Source: Firm-04 sp946413695
GTDB lineage: Bacteria > Bacillota > Clostridia > Oscillospirales > Ruminococcaceae
Direction of reading: 5' to 3'
Assembly: GCA_946413695.1 (NCBI GenBank)
Contig: CAMKLV010000009.1
Coordinates: forward strand, 11,174-75,173
DNA length: 64,000 nt
Numbering within the stretch: position 1 is the stretch's first letter; each line of letters begins with the position of its first letter. Positions 47,270 to 55,588 of the stretch are shown here, one piece after another. The notes beneath the pieces are model-generated. The model was not told the DNA's origin and did no database searches. It saw only the letters and a list, made by a program, of their open reading frames with translations. The translations under genes and the position numbers were made by a program.

Positions 47270-47675
47270 TCTGATCCCCCCCGCTGAGATAAATTGTGCC
47301 GCCGACGGTAATCTGCATCTCGCGGACGAGCCTGTCCAGCTTCGGGACATACTGCAGCTCGCCCGTCCGGATGCCGCGCAGATCGAAATGCGCCGCCGCG
47401 ATTGTGCGCAGGATGCAGTCCTCTGCCCGCGCAAAAAGCTCTGCCGGATCGTAATCGGTGCGGCAGTGCATGCGCATCCGGATTGTCAGCCTGACATCCG
47501 CAGCATCCCCGAAGGAGGAGTTCACCGGCTCTCCGCAAAGCGTCTCCGCGCAGGCAGCCGTGACAAAAAACGGCACATGCGGCATGGGCTTCAGCACCTG
47601 CGGATATTCCGGATATGCGGGGATGCCTGCGGCGCGCAGCGCATCCATCAGGCGGCTGCTGACGGTCTCCGTCAT
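47259..47675 (-). CDS. Tail-terminator/connector-like protein of compact capsid operon
   Basis: A 138-residue protein (VSSRLMDALRAAGIPAYPEYP, then LTIRMRMHCRTDYDPAELFARAEDC). The N-terminal helix with AAGIPAYPE and the beta sheet with RMRMH resemble tail terminators and minor tail completion proteins of tailed phages. AAGGGGG lies 6 bases before the ATG. Overlaps neighbours by 4 and 11 bases. Confidence 0.6.
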   Translation of the reverse strand: MTETVSSRLMDALRAAGIPAYPEYPQVLKPMPHVPFFVTAACAETLCGEPVNSSFGDAADVRLTIRMRMHCRTDYDPAELFARAEDCILRTIAAAHFDLRGIRTGELQYVPKLDRLVREMQITVGGTIYLSGGDQNDN

Positions 47676-48031
47676 GTGCATCCCCCTTTTCCGGATTGCG
47701 CCGCAGCGAAGAAGAACGTATCATCGCGCAGCAGCGGCGCACATGCGGCACGGTATGTATTGACAAACTGCTCGACAAGATGAAATGCACCCTGTCCGCC
47801 GCCCGCGACCGTCCCCGCATAGGTCGGCACGGATTGTGTCATGAGCCTGCGATACTGCAAAAAGGCGCGCGCCGCCGCATAGAAATCGAGCCGCGGATCA
47901 TCGGGGTCAGCACCGGCGCGCAGCTCCGCCCTGACGGCGTTCATCTCCGCCTCGGCAAGATCGCGCCACGGCTCTGCATCGGGCAGACTGATCAGCGCCT
48001 GAAAGAGCTGCATGACCTTTGCATCATTCAT
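47672..48031 (-). CDS. Head-tail connector-like helical protein of compact capsid operon
   Basis: A 119-residue mostly helical protein (DAKVMQLFQALISLPDAEPW, AVRAELRAGADPDDPRLDFY, AAARAFLQYRRLMTQ). A helical bundle with a conserved DPRLDFYAAARA segment at this position fits gp6/gp15-type adaptor proteins. GGAGGGG precedes the ATG, which overlaps the protease stop (ATGA). Confidence 0.6.
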   Translation of the reverse strand: MNDAKVMQLFQALISLPDAEPWRDLAEAEMNAVRAELRAGADPDDPRLDFYAAARAFLQYRRLMTQSVPTYAGTVAGGGQGAFHLVEQFVNTYRAACAPLLRDDTFFFAAAQSGKGGCT

Positions 48032-48927
48032 CCGCGCCCCTCCGATCTCTGCGCCGCATCGCAGGAAAACGGCGATACCGATTTCTCCGCCGCAGGCAGC
48101 GCCTGCGCAAGCTGCGGCTTCTGCGAGACAGGCTCCATGCTCATCATCAGCGATTGCCGGAGCGTCAGCAGCTCCGCGGTATCCATATGCAGCACAGACT
48201 TCGCAAGCTCCTTTGAAGTGCCATTCTCGCCCCAGCGATAGCAAAGCCGGATCACATCCCTGCGCAGCGATTCGGAAACGCGGTCGAGGAGACTGAGCGC
48301 ATCGTCATAAGCCGCGCGCAGAATCTCAGTCTCGGCATCGCATGCAGTACCGCCGAGCGTCTTTGTCACACCTGCATGCCGCTGCGCGGGCACCGCGACA
48401 AAGCTCCACTCGTAGACATCGGTCACCTGATCGAGCGTTGTATAGCAGAGCGTGCCGCCGTAGGTGCGCCCCTTGATGTGGCTGCACGGCTTGTGCAGAT
48501 GATTTTTGCCGCAGACCGAGCACACCCTTGCTCCGACGGCGCAGGAGATGCTGACCTCTTTCTTGATGCCCGCATCAATCTCGCGGATGAGATCGGCATT
48601 GCCCGCAGTACGCACCATGTAGGCGTTTGCCGCAAGGCAGCGATAGGGCTTTCCGGCCTTCGTGAGACGCTCCGGCTCGGTGCGCAGCTCTGTCCGGAAG
48701 ATGCGCGCCGTCTGGTTTGCGGATTTCGGATTGTGGTCAAAGATGCCCGTCACGCCGACAAACCGCTTCTGAAGTTCCGCAAGCGCTGCATCGGAGAAGC
48801 AGTCGCCGTCGCGGTCGATCTCGTTGTCGCAGAGGATGAGGTCAAAGAGATAGACCTCATCGAGCGTGTGATTTCTGCGTGTAAATGCGTTGAGCTGCTC
48901 CAGCAGCATTTCGTTATTCTGATCCAT
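48028..48927 (-). CDS. Prohead-protease-like protein with zinc knuckle
   Basis: A 299-residue protein. The N-terminal domain has DNEIDRDGDCFSDAALAEL, GVTGIFDHNPKSANQTARIF and KKEVSISCAVGA, which match caudovirus prohead protease-type proteins (His in FDHNP, Ser in VSISC as candidate catalytic residues). A zinc knuckle (CSVCGKNHLHKPCSH) is inserted after the candidate Ser. The C-terminal 90 residues are helical and may act as scaffold. It follows the capsid gene here, while most phages place it before. GGAGGG lies 5 bases before the ATG at 48927. Confidence 0.7.
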   Translation of the reverse strand: MDQNNEMLLEQLNAFTRRNHTLDEVYLFDLILCDNEIDRDGDCFSDAALAELQKRFVGVTGIFDHNPKSANQTARIFRTELRTEPERLTKAGKPYRCLAANAYMVRTAGNADLIREIDAGIKKEVSISCAVGARVCSVCGKNHLHKPCSHIKGRTYGGTLCYTTLDQVTDVYEWSFVAVPAQRHAGVTKTLGGTACDAETEILRAAYDDALSLLDRVSESLRRDVIRLCYRWGENGTSKELAKSVLHMDTAELLTLRQSLMMSMEPVSQKPQLAQALPAAEKSVSPFSCDAAQRSEGRG

Positions 48928-48981
48928 AATCGCCCTCCCTGATAGAATTCCCGCCCGCACCGCCCCTTCTGATTTATGCGA

Positions 48982-49953
48982 TCAGGAGCTCTTGACACTC
49001 AGCACAGCCGCGGCACCTGCCATCAGCGGCTGGAACCCGATGCGCACCGAGACGGCAATGCGGTCGAGCTGGCAGTCGATGAGGCGGTCGGATTCGAGCA
49101 GCACATCGGAACCCGTGATGCAAGCGAGCGCAAAATCGCGCGAAATACCGATGACGGTCTTATCGTTGAGGGATGCGTCCTTGAACAGCTTTGCGCCGAA
49201 CGGCAGGCGCACCTGACCCTTCGCGTCGATCGTGCGGTCGCGCATTTCGGTCATGGCGAGAATCTTCGCGACGGTCGCCGGTGAAGCAACCACCGTGGTC
49301 AGATCGTATGCGGAGAACTGCGCATAGAGCGTCGCAAGATCGTTATAGGTCAGCGTGGTGGTCGCAGAGCTGACCGGCGTGACCGAGTTCTTGATGACAT
49401 CGAGCGCCTTGCCCGCGATTGCGCCCGCGAGCTTGTGACCGACCGCGCGCAGCATCACAGCAAATACGTCGATTCTCTGCTGCCGGATCGTCTCATAGGA
49501 GGCGGAAATCAGTCTGCCGTATTTGTCGAGCGCAATCGCCGCCGATTCGGTGATAACGGTCTTTTTGAGAGAGACGCCCTCCGCCGTTGTCGCGGAATAC
49601 GCACCGTCCGTCTCATCGACCGAGAAGCCCTTGCAGCTGCTCGCGCTGACAGCGGATGCAGCGGCGGTCAGCTCCGGCAGAATGGATTCCTCCATGCCGC
49701 GCTTGATCGCTCTGCGGACGAATTCCGGAAAGAGCACCGCACTCTCGGTTGTGGTAAAGAACTTCTCAACCGGATCGCAGTTTTCGCCGCTCACATGGAT
49801 ATCGAAGCGCTTGAGCTGACGCTCGAATGCATCGAGACCGGCAAGCTCGGTGCCTGCATACTGCGCAGAGGGATCGGCAGCCTCGAGCGCCTGCGTGAAG
49901 CTGCGGTTTGCGAGGTGATACATGCCTTTTTCAAGTCTGACAGAATCGTACAT
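48982..49953 (-). CDS. Major capsid protein (HK97-fold) of compact capsid operon
   Basis: A 323-residue capsid-like protein. Recognisable parts are AVLFPEFVRRAIKRGMEESI (N-arm/E-loop approach), LKKTVITESAAIALDKYGRL and IRQQRIDVFAVMLRAVGHKL (spine helix region), and the A-domain segment TVVASPATVAKILAM. It shares no obvious identity with the prophage capsid at 11110-12030. The ATG at 49953 follows AAAGGA by 7 bases. The frame is intact. It would form the shell of the particle. Confidence 0.78.
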   Translation of the reverse strand: MYDSVRLEKGMYHLANRSFTQALEAADPSAQYAGTELAGLDAFERQLKRFDIHVSGENCDPVEKFFTTTESAVLFPEFVRRAIKRGMEESILPELTAAASAVSASSCKGFSVDETDGAYSATTAEGVSLKKTVITESAAIALDKYGRLISASYETIRQQRIDVFAVMLRAVGHKLAGAIAGKALDVIKNSVTPVSSATTTLTYNDLATLYAQFSAYDLTTVVASPATVAKILAMTEMRDRTIDAKGQVRLPFGAKLFKDASLNDKTVIGISRDFALACITGSDVLLESDRLIDCQLDRIAVSVRIGFQPLMAGAAAVLSVKSS

Positions 49954-50005
49954 AGCAGTTCCTTTCTGCGGGGGATTCCCCCGTCTGCTGAAATGTTTGT
50001 GCGGC

Positions 50006-51184
50006 TCAGATTCCATGCTCCGCCTTTGTTTTGCGGTTGCGCAGTTCGATCTCCTCGGCCTGCGCATTCTTAAGTCTTGCGTCTGCGAGCTCGGTCTCGT
50101 CCTGCAGATTGATCATCTCCCAGATGATTTCCGGCTCATCGGAAAAGCCCGCGCCGCGCAGCACGGCAACACCGATCTTCCGGAGAACGGGCGTCAGCAC
50201 CCTGCGGAAGTATTCGAGCTCCGAGGTCAGGATATCCGCCTGCTGTGCAGACATCCGCTCCGTTGAGGACCATGTCAGCCCGAGCAGAAACGGCGGAATC
50301 GAAAGCTTCGCGACAATCTGCTCAAGCAGCTGCCGGACGGGCACATTCGTGTCAAAGAGCTGATTTTCCGCACCGATGACCTTGATCCCGATATCACCGA
50401 CCGCGACAAAATCCTGCACCTCGCCGTATTTTGCAGCGCGGATGCCGTTCTGCCATGTTTCGGCGATCTCCTGCGCATGCTCTTTTGCGAATGCGGCAGC
50501 ATCGCCGTCCGGATGATAGGTCACGGCATATCGAATATTGCCCGCGCGGTCATAGTTCTGCCCGATGCACTCATAGATGCGCAGCAGAATCTGCGAGACA
50601 GCGGGCAGTCCGCGCAGGACGGAGACACCGCAGAGCGCCCCTGCAGGCGGATCGAGCGCCGCAAAGAGGATTCGCTCCGGATAGCGCAGCGGGACTTCAT
50701 CGCCGCCCTGCATGACAGAGAATCTGCAGCTGCCGCTGCTGTCCGCCCCGACCTTCAGCAGCCCGGGATGCGCAGTCAGAAGTGCAGCAGGTACGCCGTT
50801 TTCATCGGGGATGATTTCGCCGACGGCATTGCCGTAGGTCAGCAGGCTGTCGAGCATCTGATCGGCAAAGAGCTGCAGCGAGGTACCGGAGCAGTTGACC
50901 GGCACATGATTTGCAAACCGGTCGATGATCTCCTGCGCCGCGGGATTCTCAGCCGTGAGCCGGAAACCGCCGGTCAGCCGGACAATTTTCCGGATTGCCG
51001 CATCAATGACCGGCACGGCAAAGCGCAGCGCATCATAGAGCTGATACTCCTGCGCGGGCAGGGAATCCGGCACACGCAGCGGCAGCGAGCTGACCGGTGC
51101 CGCACGCGGCGGAGCCAGCAGCAGCGGCACGCTCTCGGTGTGCACCGGATGCCGGTTTCTGCGGCGGAATTTCGGAAACGCCAA
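50006..51184 (-). CDS. Portal protein of compact capsid operon
   Basis: A 392-residue portal. Features are the N-terminal LYDALRFAVPVIDAAIRKIVRLTG, LTYGNAVGEIIPDENG in the clip region, the DTNVPVRQLLEQIVAKLSIPPFLLGLTW segment, and AQQADILTSELEYFRRVLTPV of the crown, as in HK97/PBSX-type portals. The start is a TTG at 51184 with AGGAGG 7 bases upstream; the longer open frame runs through that RBS. All frames downstream are intact. Confidence 0.82.
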   Translation of the reverse strand: MAFPKFRRRNRHPVHTESVPLLLAPPRAAPVSSLPLRVPDSLPAQEYQLYDALRFAVPVIDAAIRKIVRLTGGFRLTAENPAAQEIIDRFANHVPVNCSGTSLQLFADQMLDSLLTYGNAVGEIIPDENGVPAALLTAHPGLLKVGADSSGSCRFSVMQGGDEVPLRYPERILFAALDPPAGALCGVSVLRGLPAVSQILLRIYECIGQNYDRAGNIRYAVTYHPDGDAAAFAKEHAQEIAETWQNGIRAAKYGEVQDFVAVGDIGIKVIGAENQLFDTNVPVRQLLEQIVAKLSIPPFLLGLTWSSTERMSAQQADILTSELEYFRRVLTPVLRKIGVAVLRGAGFSDEPEIIWEMINLQDETELADARLKNAQAEEIELRNRKTKAEHGI

Positions 51185-51219
51185 TAAAACACCTCCTGTT
51201 TGATCTCTGCAAACGATTG

Positions 51220-52464
51220 TCACCGCCGGACGGCAGCGACATAGAACGCATCCTGCTTCGGCTGATCGAGCACGGTCGAAACGAAGTACCGGATATCGTC
51301 CATTGCGTGATCGTTTGCCTTGACGGGCATATCGCGCACCGCCCCGTCATCCCAGACATAGAGCGAAAACTCGCGGATCGTATCGGTGCAGTCCGGCGAA
51401 AAGAGGATCTCGCGGCTGCGCAGGGCGTCTGCCGTCCTGCGGATGCCGGAGAGCACATCATTTTTCGCAGGCACCACGCGATATTCCCCGTGTCTGCGGA
51501 TGCATGCGATAAAGCTCGCGGCAGAGGGATCGACCACAATCTGCTCGATCGGGCGGTCACCTGCGAGCCTTCTCAGCGCCGCATAGTGTTCCTCGTCTGT
51601 TCTCGGGATACCGGCTTTGCGTGCGTCATAGTAGCTTTCCGCGATGCGGTACCAGCGGTTCCGGCAAAGACCCCATAACCCGAACGAGGCTGGATTCATC
51701 GTACCGTAATCGCAGGAAATCACGTATCGCGCAGCCGGTTCCGGCGGCACAGCGATATGCAGTCTTGGTGAGAACATCGGATAGACCAGCCCCTCTGCGG
51801 CGATCCAGAGCCCGCGGACATACCGGTCATAGAACACGCCGGAATAGAGCCTTTCGTAGCGTCTGCGGATCGCCGGTGTCAGCGAGGCGTTGTCGCGCAT
51901 GGTAAAATGCAGATAGAGCGCGTTTTTTGCGTCCGCCTTTTTGATCCACTCCTGATAGAACCAGTGTGCAGGCGAAGCGGGATTGCACGAGAACCAGATT
52001 TTTGATCCCGGCACAGAGCATCTCGCCAGCGCCTGCTCGACAAACGAGCGCGGCATCAGCGCGACCTCATCAAAGAGAACGCCCGCGAGCGTCATGCCCT
52101 GAATGAGCGCAGCAGAGCTTTCGTCCTTGCCGCCGAAGCAGTAGAAGCGGTTGCATCTGCCGCCCATGCCGATCTCGACATACCCCTGCGTGCCCCGTTC
52201 CCTGACATAGAATCCGACAGCCCGCAGCAGCGCGAGCAACGGCTGCAAGAGATTGCGTTTGAGCGCGGTTTTGGTCTTGCCGCAGAGCGCAAAATTCTGC
52301 TGATGGTACTTTGCCGTCGCCCAGAAGACGAACCCGAGCGAAAGCGCTGTGGTCTTGCCGGAGCGCACCGCCCCGTCACAGATCACCGCATCGTAATCGC
52401 GGGTTGCAGGCGCATTCCACCAGTTCAGCACTTTACGCTGTTTCGGTGAAAACGGCACCGGCAT
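51220..52464 (-). CDS. terL: Terminase large subunit (PBSX/Terminase_3 type) of compact capsid operon
   Basis: A 414-residue packaging ATPase-nuclease. Walker A is CDGAVRSGKTTAL (about residue 30), Walker B with the catalytic Glu is AGVLFDEVALM (about 135), coupling motif WFSCNPASPAHWF. The nuclease domain has the metal-binding YVISCDYGTMNPASFGLW and VVDPSAASFIA, with a later Asp in NDHAMDDIRYF. All key residues are present, so it is likely active. The start is placed at ATG 52464, overlapping TerS by 32 bases; an ATG 9 bases upstream is an alternative. Confidence 0.9.
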   Translation of the reverse strand: MPVPFSPKQRKVLNWWNAPATRDYDAVICDGAVRSGKTTALSLGFVFWATAKYHQQNFALCGKTKTALKRNLLQPLLALLRAVGFYVRERGTQGYVEIGMGGRCNRFYCFGGKDESSAALIQGMTLAGVLFDEVALMPRSFVEQALARCSVPGSKIWFSCNPASPAHWFYQEWIKKADAKNALYLHFTMRDNASLTPAIRRRYERLYSGVFYDRYVRGLWIAAEGLVYPMFSPRLHIAVPPEPAARYVISCDYGTMNPASFGLWGLCRNRWYRIAESYYDARKAGIPRTDEEHYAALRRLAGDRPIEQIVVDPSAASFIACIRRHGEYRVVPAKNDVLSGIRRTADALRSREILFSPDCTDTIREFSLYVWDDGAVRDMPVKANDHAMDDIRYFVSTVLDQPKQDAFYVAAVRR

Positions 52465-52960
52465 CGCAGGCATCCCCGGAATCAAGCGCATCCACCTCCT
52501 CCGTCTGACCGCCCTGCAGCGCCTGCATGAGCGCCGCCGCCGCGGCAGCAGAATCGGCAGCACCGGCACATTCGAGCAGCTTTGTCATGGCACTGAGCCG
52601 GTCTGCGAGCTTGATCTCAATGCCGTTTTTATCGAGCTTGATGCCCGTGACATGAAAGAGATCGAGCGCGCGCAGTTCATCGGGCGTGATTTTCTCAGAA
52701 AATACGAGCTTTGCGGCATCATTTGCATCACCGAACGCGAGCCTTGCGAGCCCGGCGGTGACAAGCCCCTGCAGCGGGAGCGCGGGCTGCGCTGCAAGCT
52801 GCGAGAGATACCGCCTGCAATAGGCAGAATGGAGCATTTTCAGCCCGTCATCTGCAGCGGTTTCCGGCGGACACCCTGCTCTGAGCGCCGCCTCCCGGAC
52901 ATTGCCGAGCGCGAGGTACCAGCGGCAGAAAGCCGCACGGCATGATTTGAGTCGATCCAT
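52433..52960 (-). CDS. terS: Terminase small subunit (Terminase_2) of compact capsid operon
   Basis: A 175-residue DNA-recognition subunit. The N-terminal HTH region is ALGNVREAALRAGCPPETAAD, and the C-terminal ELRALDLFHVTGIKLDKNGIEIKLADRLSAM is a hallmark of Terminase_2 proteins. It would select the DNA to be packaged and stimulate TerL. The ATG at 52960 is chosen because GGTGG lies 8 bases upstream. It is the first gene of the operon. Confidence 0.87.
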   Translation of the reverse strand: MDRLKSCRAAFCRWYLALGNVREAALRAGCPPETAADDGLKMLHSAYCRRYLSQLAAQPALPLQGLVTAGLARLAFGDANDAAKLVFSEKITPDELRALDLFHVTGIKLDKNGIEIKLADRLSAMTKLLECAGAADSAAAAAALMQALQGGQTEEVDALDSGDACDAGAVFTETA

Positions 52961-53267
52961 GTTCATTACCACCTTTCGCGGAGTCTGATGCACGGTGAGG
53001 GAGCAGCCGGCATCTATAAAGGGGTGCCAAAACGGAAAAAGTTGTACGTTTGCGTGCAACTTTTCGCATATCTTTTTATCATTTAACATGTTCAGCCCAG
53101 TATTCCGCACATGATATTGTTATATGTTCAATCAATACAGATTTGCCGCACCCGCGCAATCCGCCGTGCAACCCCGAAAAACCCGGCAAAAAAATACAGC
53201 ATTTTCTGTCACAAGCCCGCCGGAAAATATGGAATCCTACAAAATTTGCAAATGATTGAAATTTTGC
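52961..53267. other. Intergenic region between capsid operon and SulP gene
   Basis: Divergent 5' region with no gene. A hairpin at 53034-53063 lies in the leader of the capsid operon. I see no convincing sigma-A promoter for TerS; an AT-rich stretch at 53070-53130 is the likeliest place. Confidence 0.5.
53034..53063 (-). promoter_or_regulatory. Attenuator-like hairpin upstream of terS
   Basis: On the minus strand AAAAGTTG and CAACTTTTT form a stem around a CACGCAAACGTA loop, followed by CCGTTTT. It resembles a weak intrinsic terminator 75 bases before the TerS start, so it could hold the operon silent unless read through. Confidence 0.4.
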
Positions 53268-53296
53268 TTGATTCCTGCCGGATTTCGCAGTATAAT
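53268..53296 (+). promoter_or_regulatory. SulP gene promoter
   Basis: TTGATT (53268-53273) and TATAAT (53291-53296), spacer 17; AGGAG and ATG follow. Confidence 0.8.
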
Positions 53297-53342
53297 ATCA
53301 AAGCATTAAATTGGTACATCAATATTAGTAGGAGAGATGTAA

Positions 53343-55013
53343 ATGGAACAGTCCGCACAAAAACCGACAGCTGACAAGCTGAAACCGAAGCTTTTTTCGG
53401 TGATGAAAACCTACACGAAAGCGCAGTTCGTCAAAGACCTGATCGCCGGTGTGATCGTCGCGATCATCGCGCTGCCGCTTTCGATTGCACTCGCGCTCGC
53501 CTCGGGCGTGAATCCGGAGCAGGGACTTTACACGGCAATCGTCGCCGGATTTCTGGTCTCATTCTTCGGCGGCAGCCGCGTCCAGATCGCCGGCCCGACA
53601 GCAGCCTTCGCAACGATTGTAGCGGGCATCGTCGCCACCGACGGCATGGACGGCCTGATTCTCTCGACGGTCATGGCAGGCATCCTGCTGATTGTCATGG
53701 GCTTCTGCCGCTTCGGCAAGCTGCTGAAGTTCATTCCGGGCACGATCACCGCGGGCTTTACGTTCGGCATTGCGGTGACAATCCTGATCGGTCAGATCAA
53801 GGATTTCCTCGGTCTGACATTCCAAAACGCCCCGATCGAAACCGTTGACAAGGTCGCGGAGATCGTCCGATGTTTCGGGAGCCTGAACGTACAGGCGCTC
53901 CTGATCGGTCTGCTTTCGCTTGCCGTCCTGATTCTCTGGCCGAAGAAGCTCGAGAAGATTCCCGCCTCGCTGATCGCGGTGATTCTGTGCTCTGCGGTTG
54001 TCAAGCTCGCAGGACTGCATGTCAACACCATCGGCGAACTCTACACGATTTCCAACGCACCGCCGAAGTTCGTGCTCCCGCATGTGACATTCAGCGGCAT
54101 CCGCGCAATGCTTCCGAATGCGTTTACCATCGCGATTCTCGCGGCAGTGGAGTCACTGCTTTCCTGCGTTGTCTCAGACGGCATGATCGGCTCGAAGCAC
54201 CGCTCGAATATGGAGCTGATCGCGCAGGGCATCGCGAATATCGGCTCGGCGCTGTTCGGCGGCATTCCGGCAACGGGCGCGATTGCGCGAACCGCAGCAA
54301 ATGTCCGCAACGGCGGCAGAACGCCGGTCGCAGGCATGGTACATTCTATTGTGGTGCTGGGCATTCTGGTTGTCCTGATGCCCTACGCCTCCATGATCCC
54401 GATGCCGACGATTGCCGCGATTCTGTTCATCGTCGCGTATAATATGTGCGGCTGGAAGAACATCCGCACGATGCTGAAAACCGCGCCGAAAAGCGATATC
54501 GCGGTGCTCGTGACAACCATCGTGCTGACGGTTGTGTTTGATCTGGTTGTGGCAATCGGCGCCGGACTGGTACTCGCATCGCTGCTGTTCATCAAGCGCA
54601 TGGCGGATGTCACCGAGGCGCACACATGGACGGATTTCGATGACGAGGAAACCGACCCCGACCACATCCGGTACAAAAAAATTCCGGCACGGACAAAGGT
54701 CTACGAGATCAACGGACCGATGTTCTTTGCCGCGTCGGAAAAATATCAGTATATGCTGGATAACAGCGATTTTGATGTGCTTGTGATCCGTATGCGAAAC
54801 GTCCCCGCGATTGATGCAGCGGGCGTTGAGGTGCTCTCGGATATCGTGCGCGCCTGCCGCAAAAACGAGATTCAGGTGGTATTCTCGCATGTCAACGAGC
54901 AGCCGATGCACGCAATGGAAAAGGCAGGTCTTGCCGCAGAGGTCGGCGCAGAAAACTTCTGCCCGCACATCGACCCTGCTCTCCTCCGCGCCGCCGCGCT
55001 CGTGAAAGAATAA
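53343..55013 (+). CDS. SulP-family anion transporter with STAS domain
   Basis: A 556-residue membrane transporter of the SLC26/SulP family (sulfate, bicarbonate or dicarboxylate). The N-terminal segment KDLIAGVIVAIIALPLSIAL and GLYTAIVAGFLVSFFGGSRVQIAGPTAAF is the family signature, followed by about 12 membrane segments. The C-terminal STAS domain (about 450-545) has VYEINGPMFFAASEKY and MRNVPAIDAAGVEVL. Substrate cannot be told from sequence alone. TAGGAG before the ATG. The stop codon lies at the edge of a hairpin repeat. Confidence 0.92.
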   Translation: MEQSAQKPTADKLKPKLFSVMKTYTKAQFVKDLIAGVIVAIIALPLSIALALASGVNPEQGLYTAIVAGFLVSFFGGSRVQIAGPTAAFATIVAGIVATDGMDGLILSTVMAGILLIVMGFCRFGKLLKFIPGTITAGFTFGIAVTILIGQIKDFLGLTFQNAPIETVDKVAEIVRCFGSLNVQALLIGLLSLAVLILWPKKLEKIPASLIAVILCSAVVKLAGLHVNTIGELYTISNAPPKFVLPHVTFSGIRAMLPNAFTIAILAAVESLLSCVVSDGMIGSKHRSNMELIAQGIANIGSALFGGIPATGAIARTAANVRNGGRTPVAGMVHSIVVLGILVVLMPYASMIPMPTIAAILFIVAYNMCGWKNIRTMLKTAPKSDIAVLVTTIVLTVVFDLVVAIGAGLVLASLLFIKRMADVTEAHTWTDFDDEETDPDHIRYKKIPARTKVYEINGPMFFAASEKYQYMLDNSDFDVLVIRMRNVPAIDAAGVEVLSDIVRACRKNEIQVVFSHVNEQPMHAMEKAGLAAEVGAENFCPHIDPALLRAAALVKE

Positions 55014-55017
55014 GGTA

Positions 55018-55092
55018 TCTCCGATGGAGCAAAAATGGGGCGCTGCCCCATACCCCGCCAAAGGGACATTGTCCCTTTGGAATCCCGATTTT
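55018..55092. repeat. Hairpin repeat family A, single-arm copy
   Basis: GGTATCTCCGATGG (variant of the family A terminus) is followed by GGGGCGCTGCCCC, ATACCCCGCC, AAAGGGACATTGTCCCTTT and GGAATCCCG, nearly identical to the left arm at 41507-41580. It begins 4 bases after the SulP stop. Confidence 0.85.
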
Positions 55093-55172
55093 TTGAAAAT
55101 ACCAGCAAGTACGTGCTTTTCTATTACACCTTAATATAGGATTCTTAACAGTCTGCACAGCTATATCGTCGA

Positions 55173-55337
55173 ATATAAAACACGCCGCGGGAGCGCCAAT
55201 ATAAAAGTTTTGGTCGAGCTTTTTCACCGCGCCGTGCGCGGCTCCATTTTGCTAAAGCACTCTGGTTACGTATTGCGCTGCTCAATATAAAACACGCTGC
55301 CGGAACGTCAATAAAAAAGTTTTGGTCTAGCTTTTTC
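55173..55337. repeat. Direct repeat pair of about 55 bases
   Basis: Copies at 55173-55227 and 55284-55337 share AATATAAAACACGC, AAAAGTTTTGGTC and AGCTTTTTCA with several substitutions. In the minus strand both open frames begin MKKLDQNF, but no RBS supports a gene. Confidence 0.7.
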
Positions 55338-55344
55338 AAAAGCT

Positions 55345-55521
55345 CGCGGGTTCTTAGGGCAGCGCCCTAAGCCGTGCTCCGCAGAGCACGGAACTCCCCT
55401 GCGATAGAGGGCGCCCCTAAGTGAATTGCAAAGCAATTCACAGACTGCCGCATCTATTTAAGATGGCAGCATTGCTGCCCCATTCCCCGCTTAAGGGATA
55501 CGATCCCTTACGGTTCCCATT
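55345..55521. repeat. Chain of modular hairpins
   Basis: Successive hairpins: TTAGGGC-AGC-GCCCTAA, CCGTGCTC-CGCA-GAGCACGG, GTGAATTGC-AAA-GCAATTCAC, GGCAGC-ATT-GCTGCC, then CCATTCCCCGC and TTAAGGGATACGATCCCTTA before GGTTCCCA. The last two have family A layout with new stems. The GTGAATTGC hairpin and the adjacent GGGCGCCCC segment recur inverted at 63820-63868. Confidence 0.75.
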
Positions 55522-55588
55522 TTTGATGTAAAAAGCGCACAATTACATAATTTTTGAGCATTCCAAATCACATGAAAGAGGCGTAAAT

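Noticed and set aside
54892..55339. Two minus-strand ORFs beginning MKKLDQNF
   Set aside because: They arise from a duplicated intergenic repeat, lack an RBS and one runs into the SulP gene antisense.
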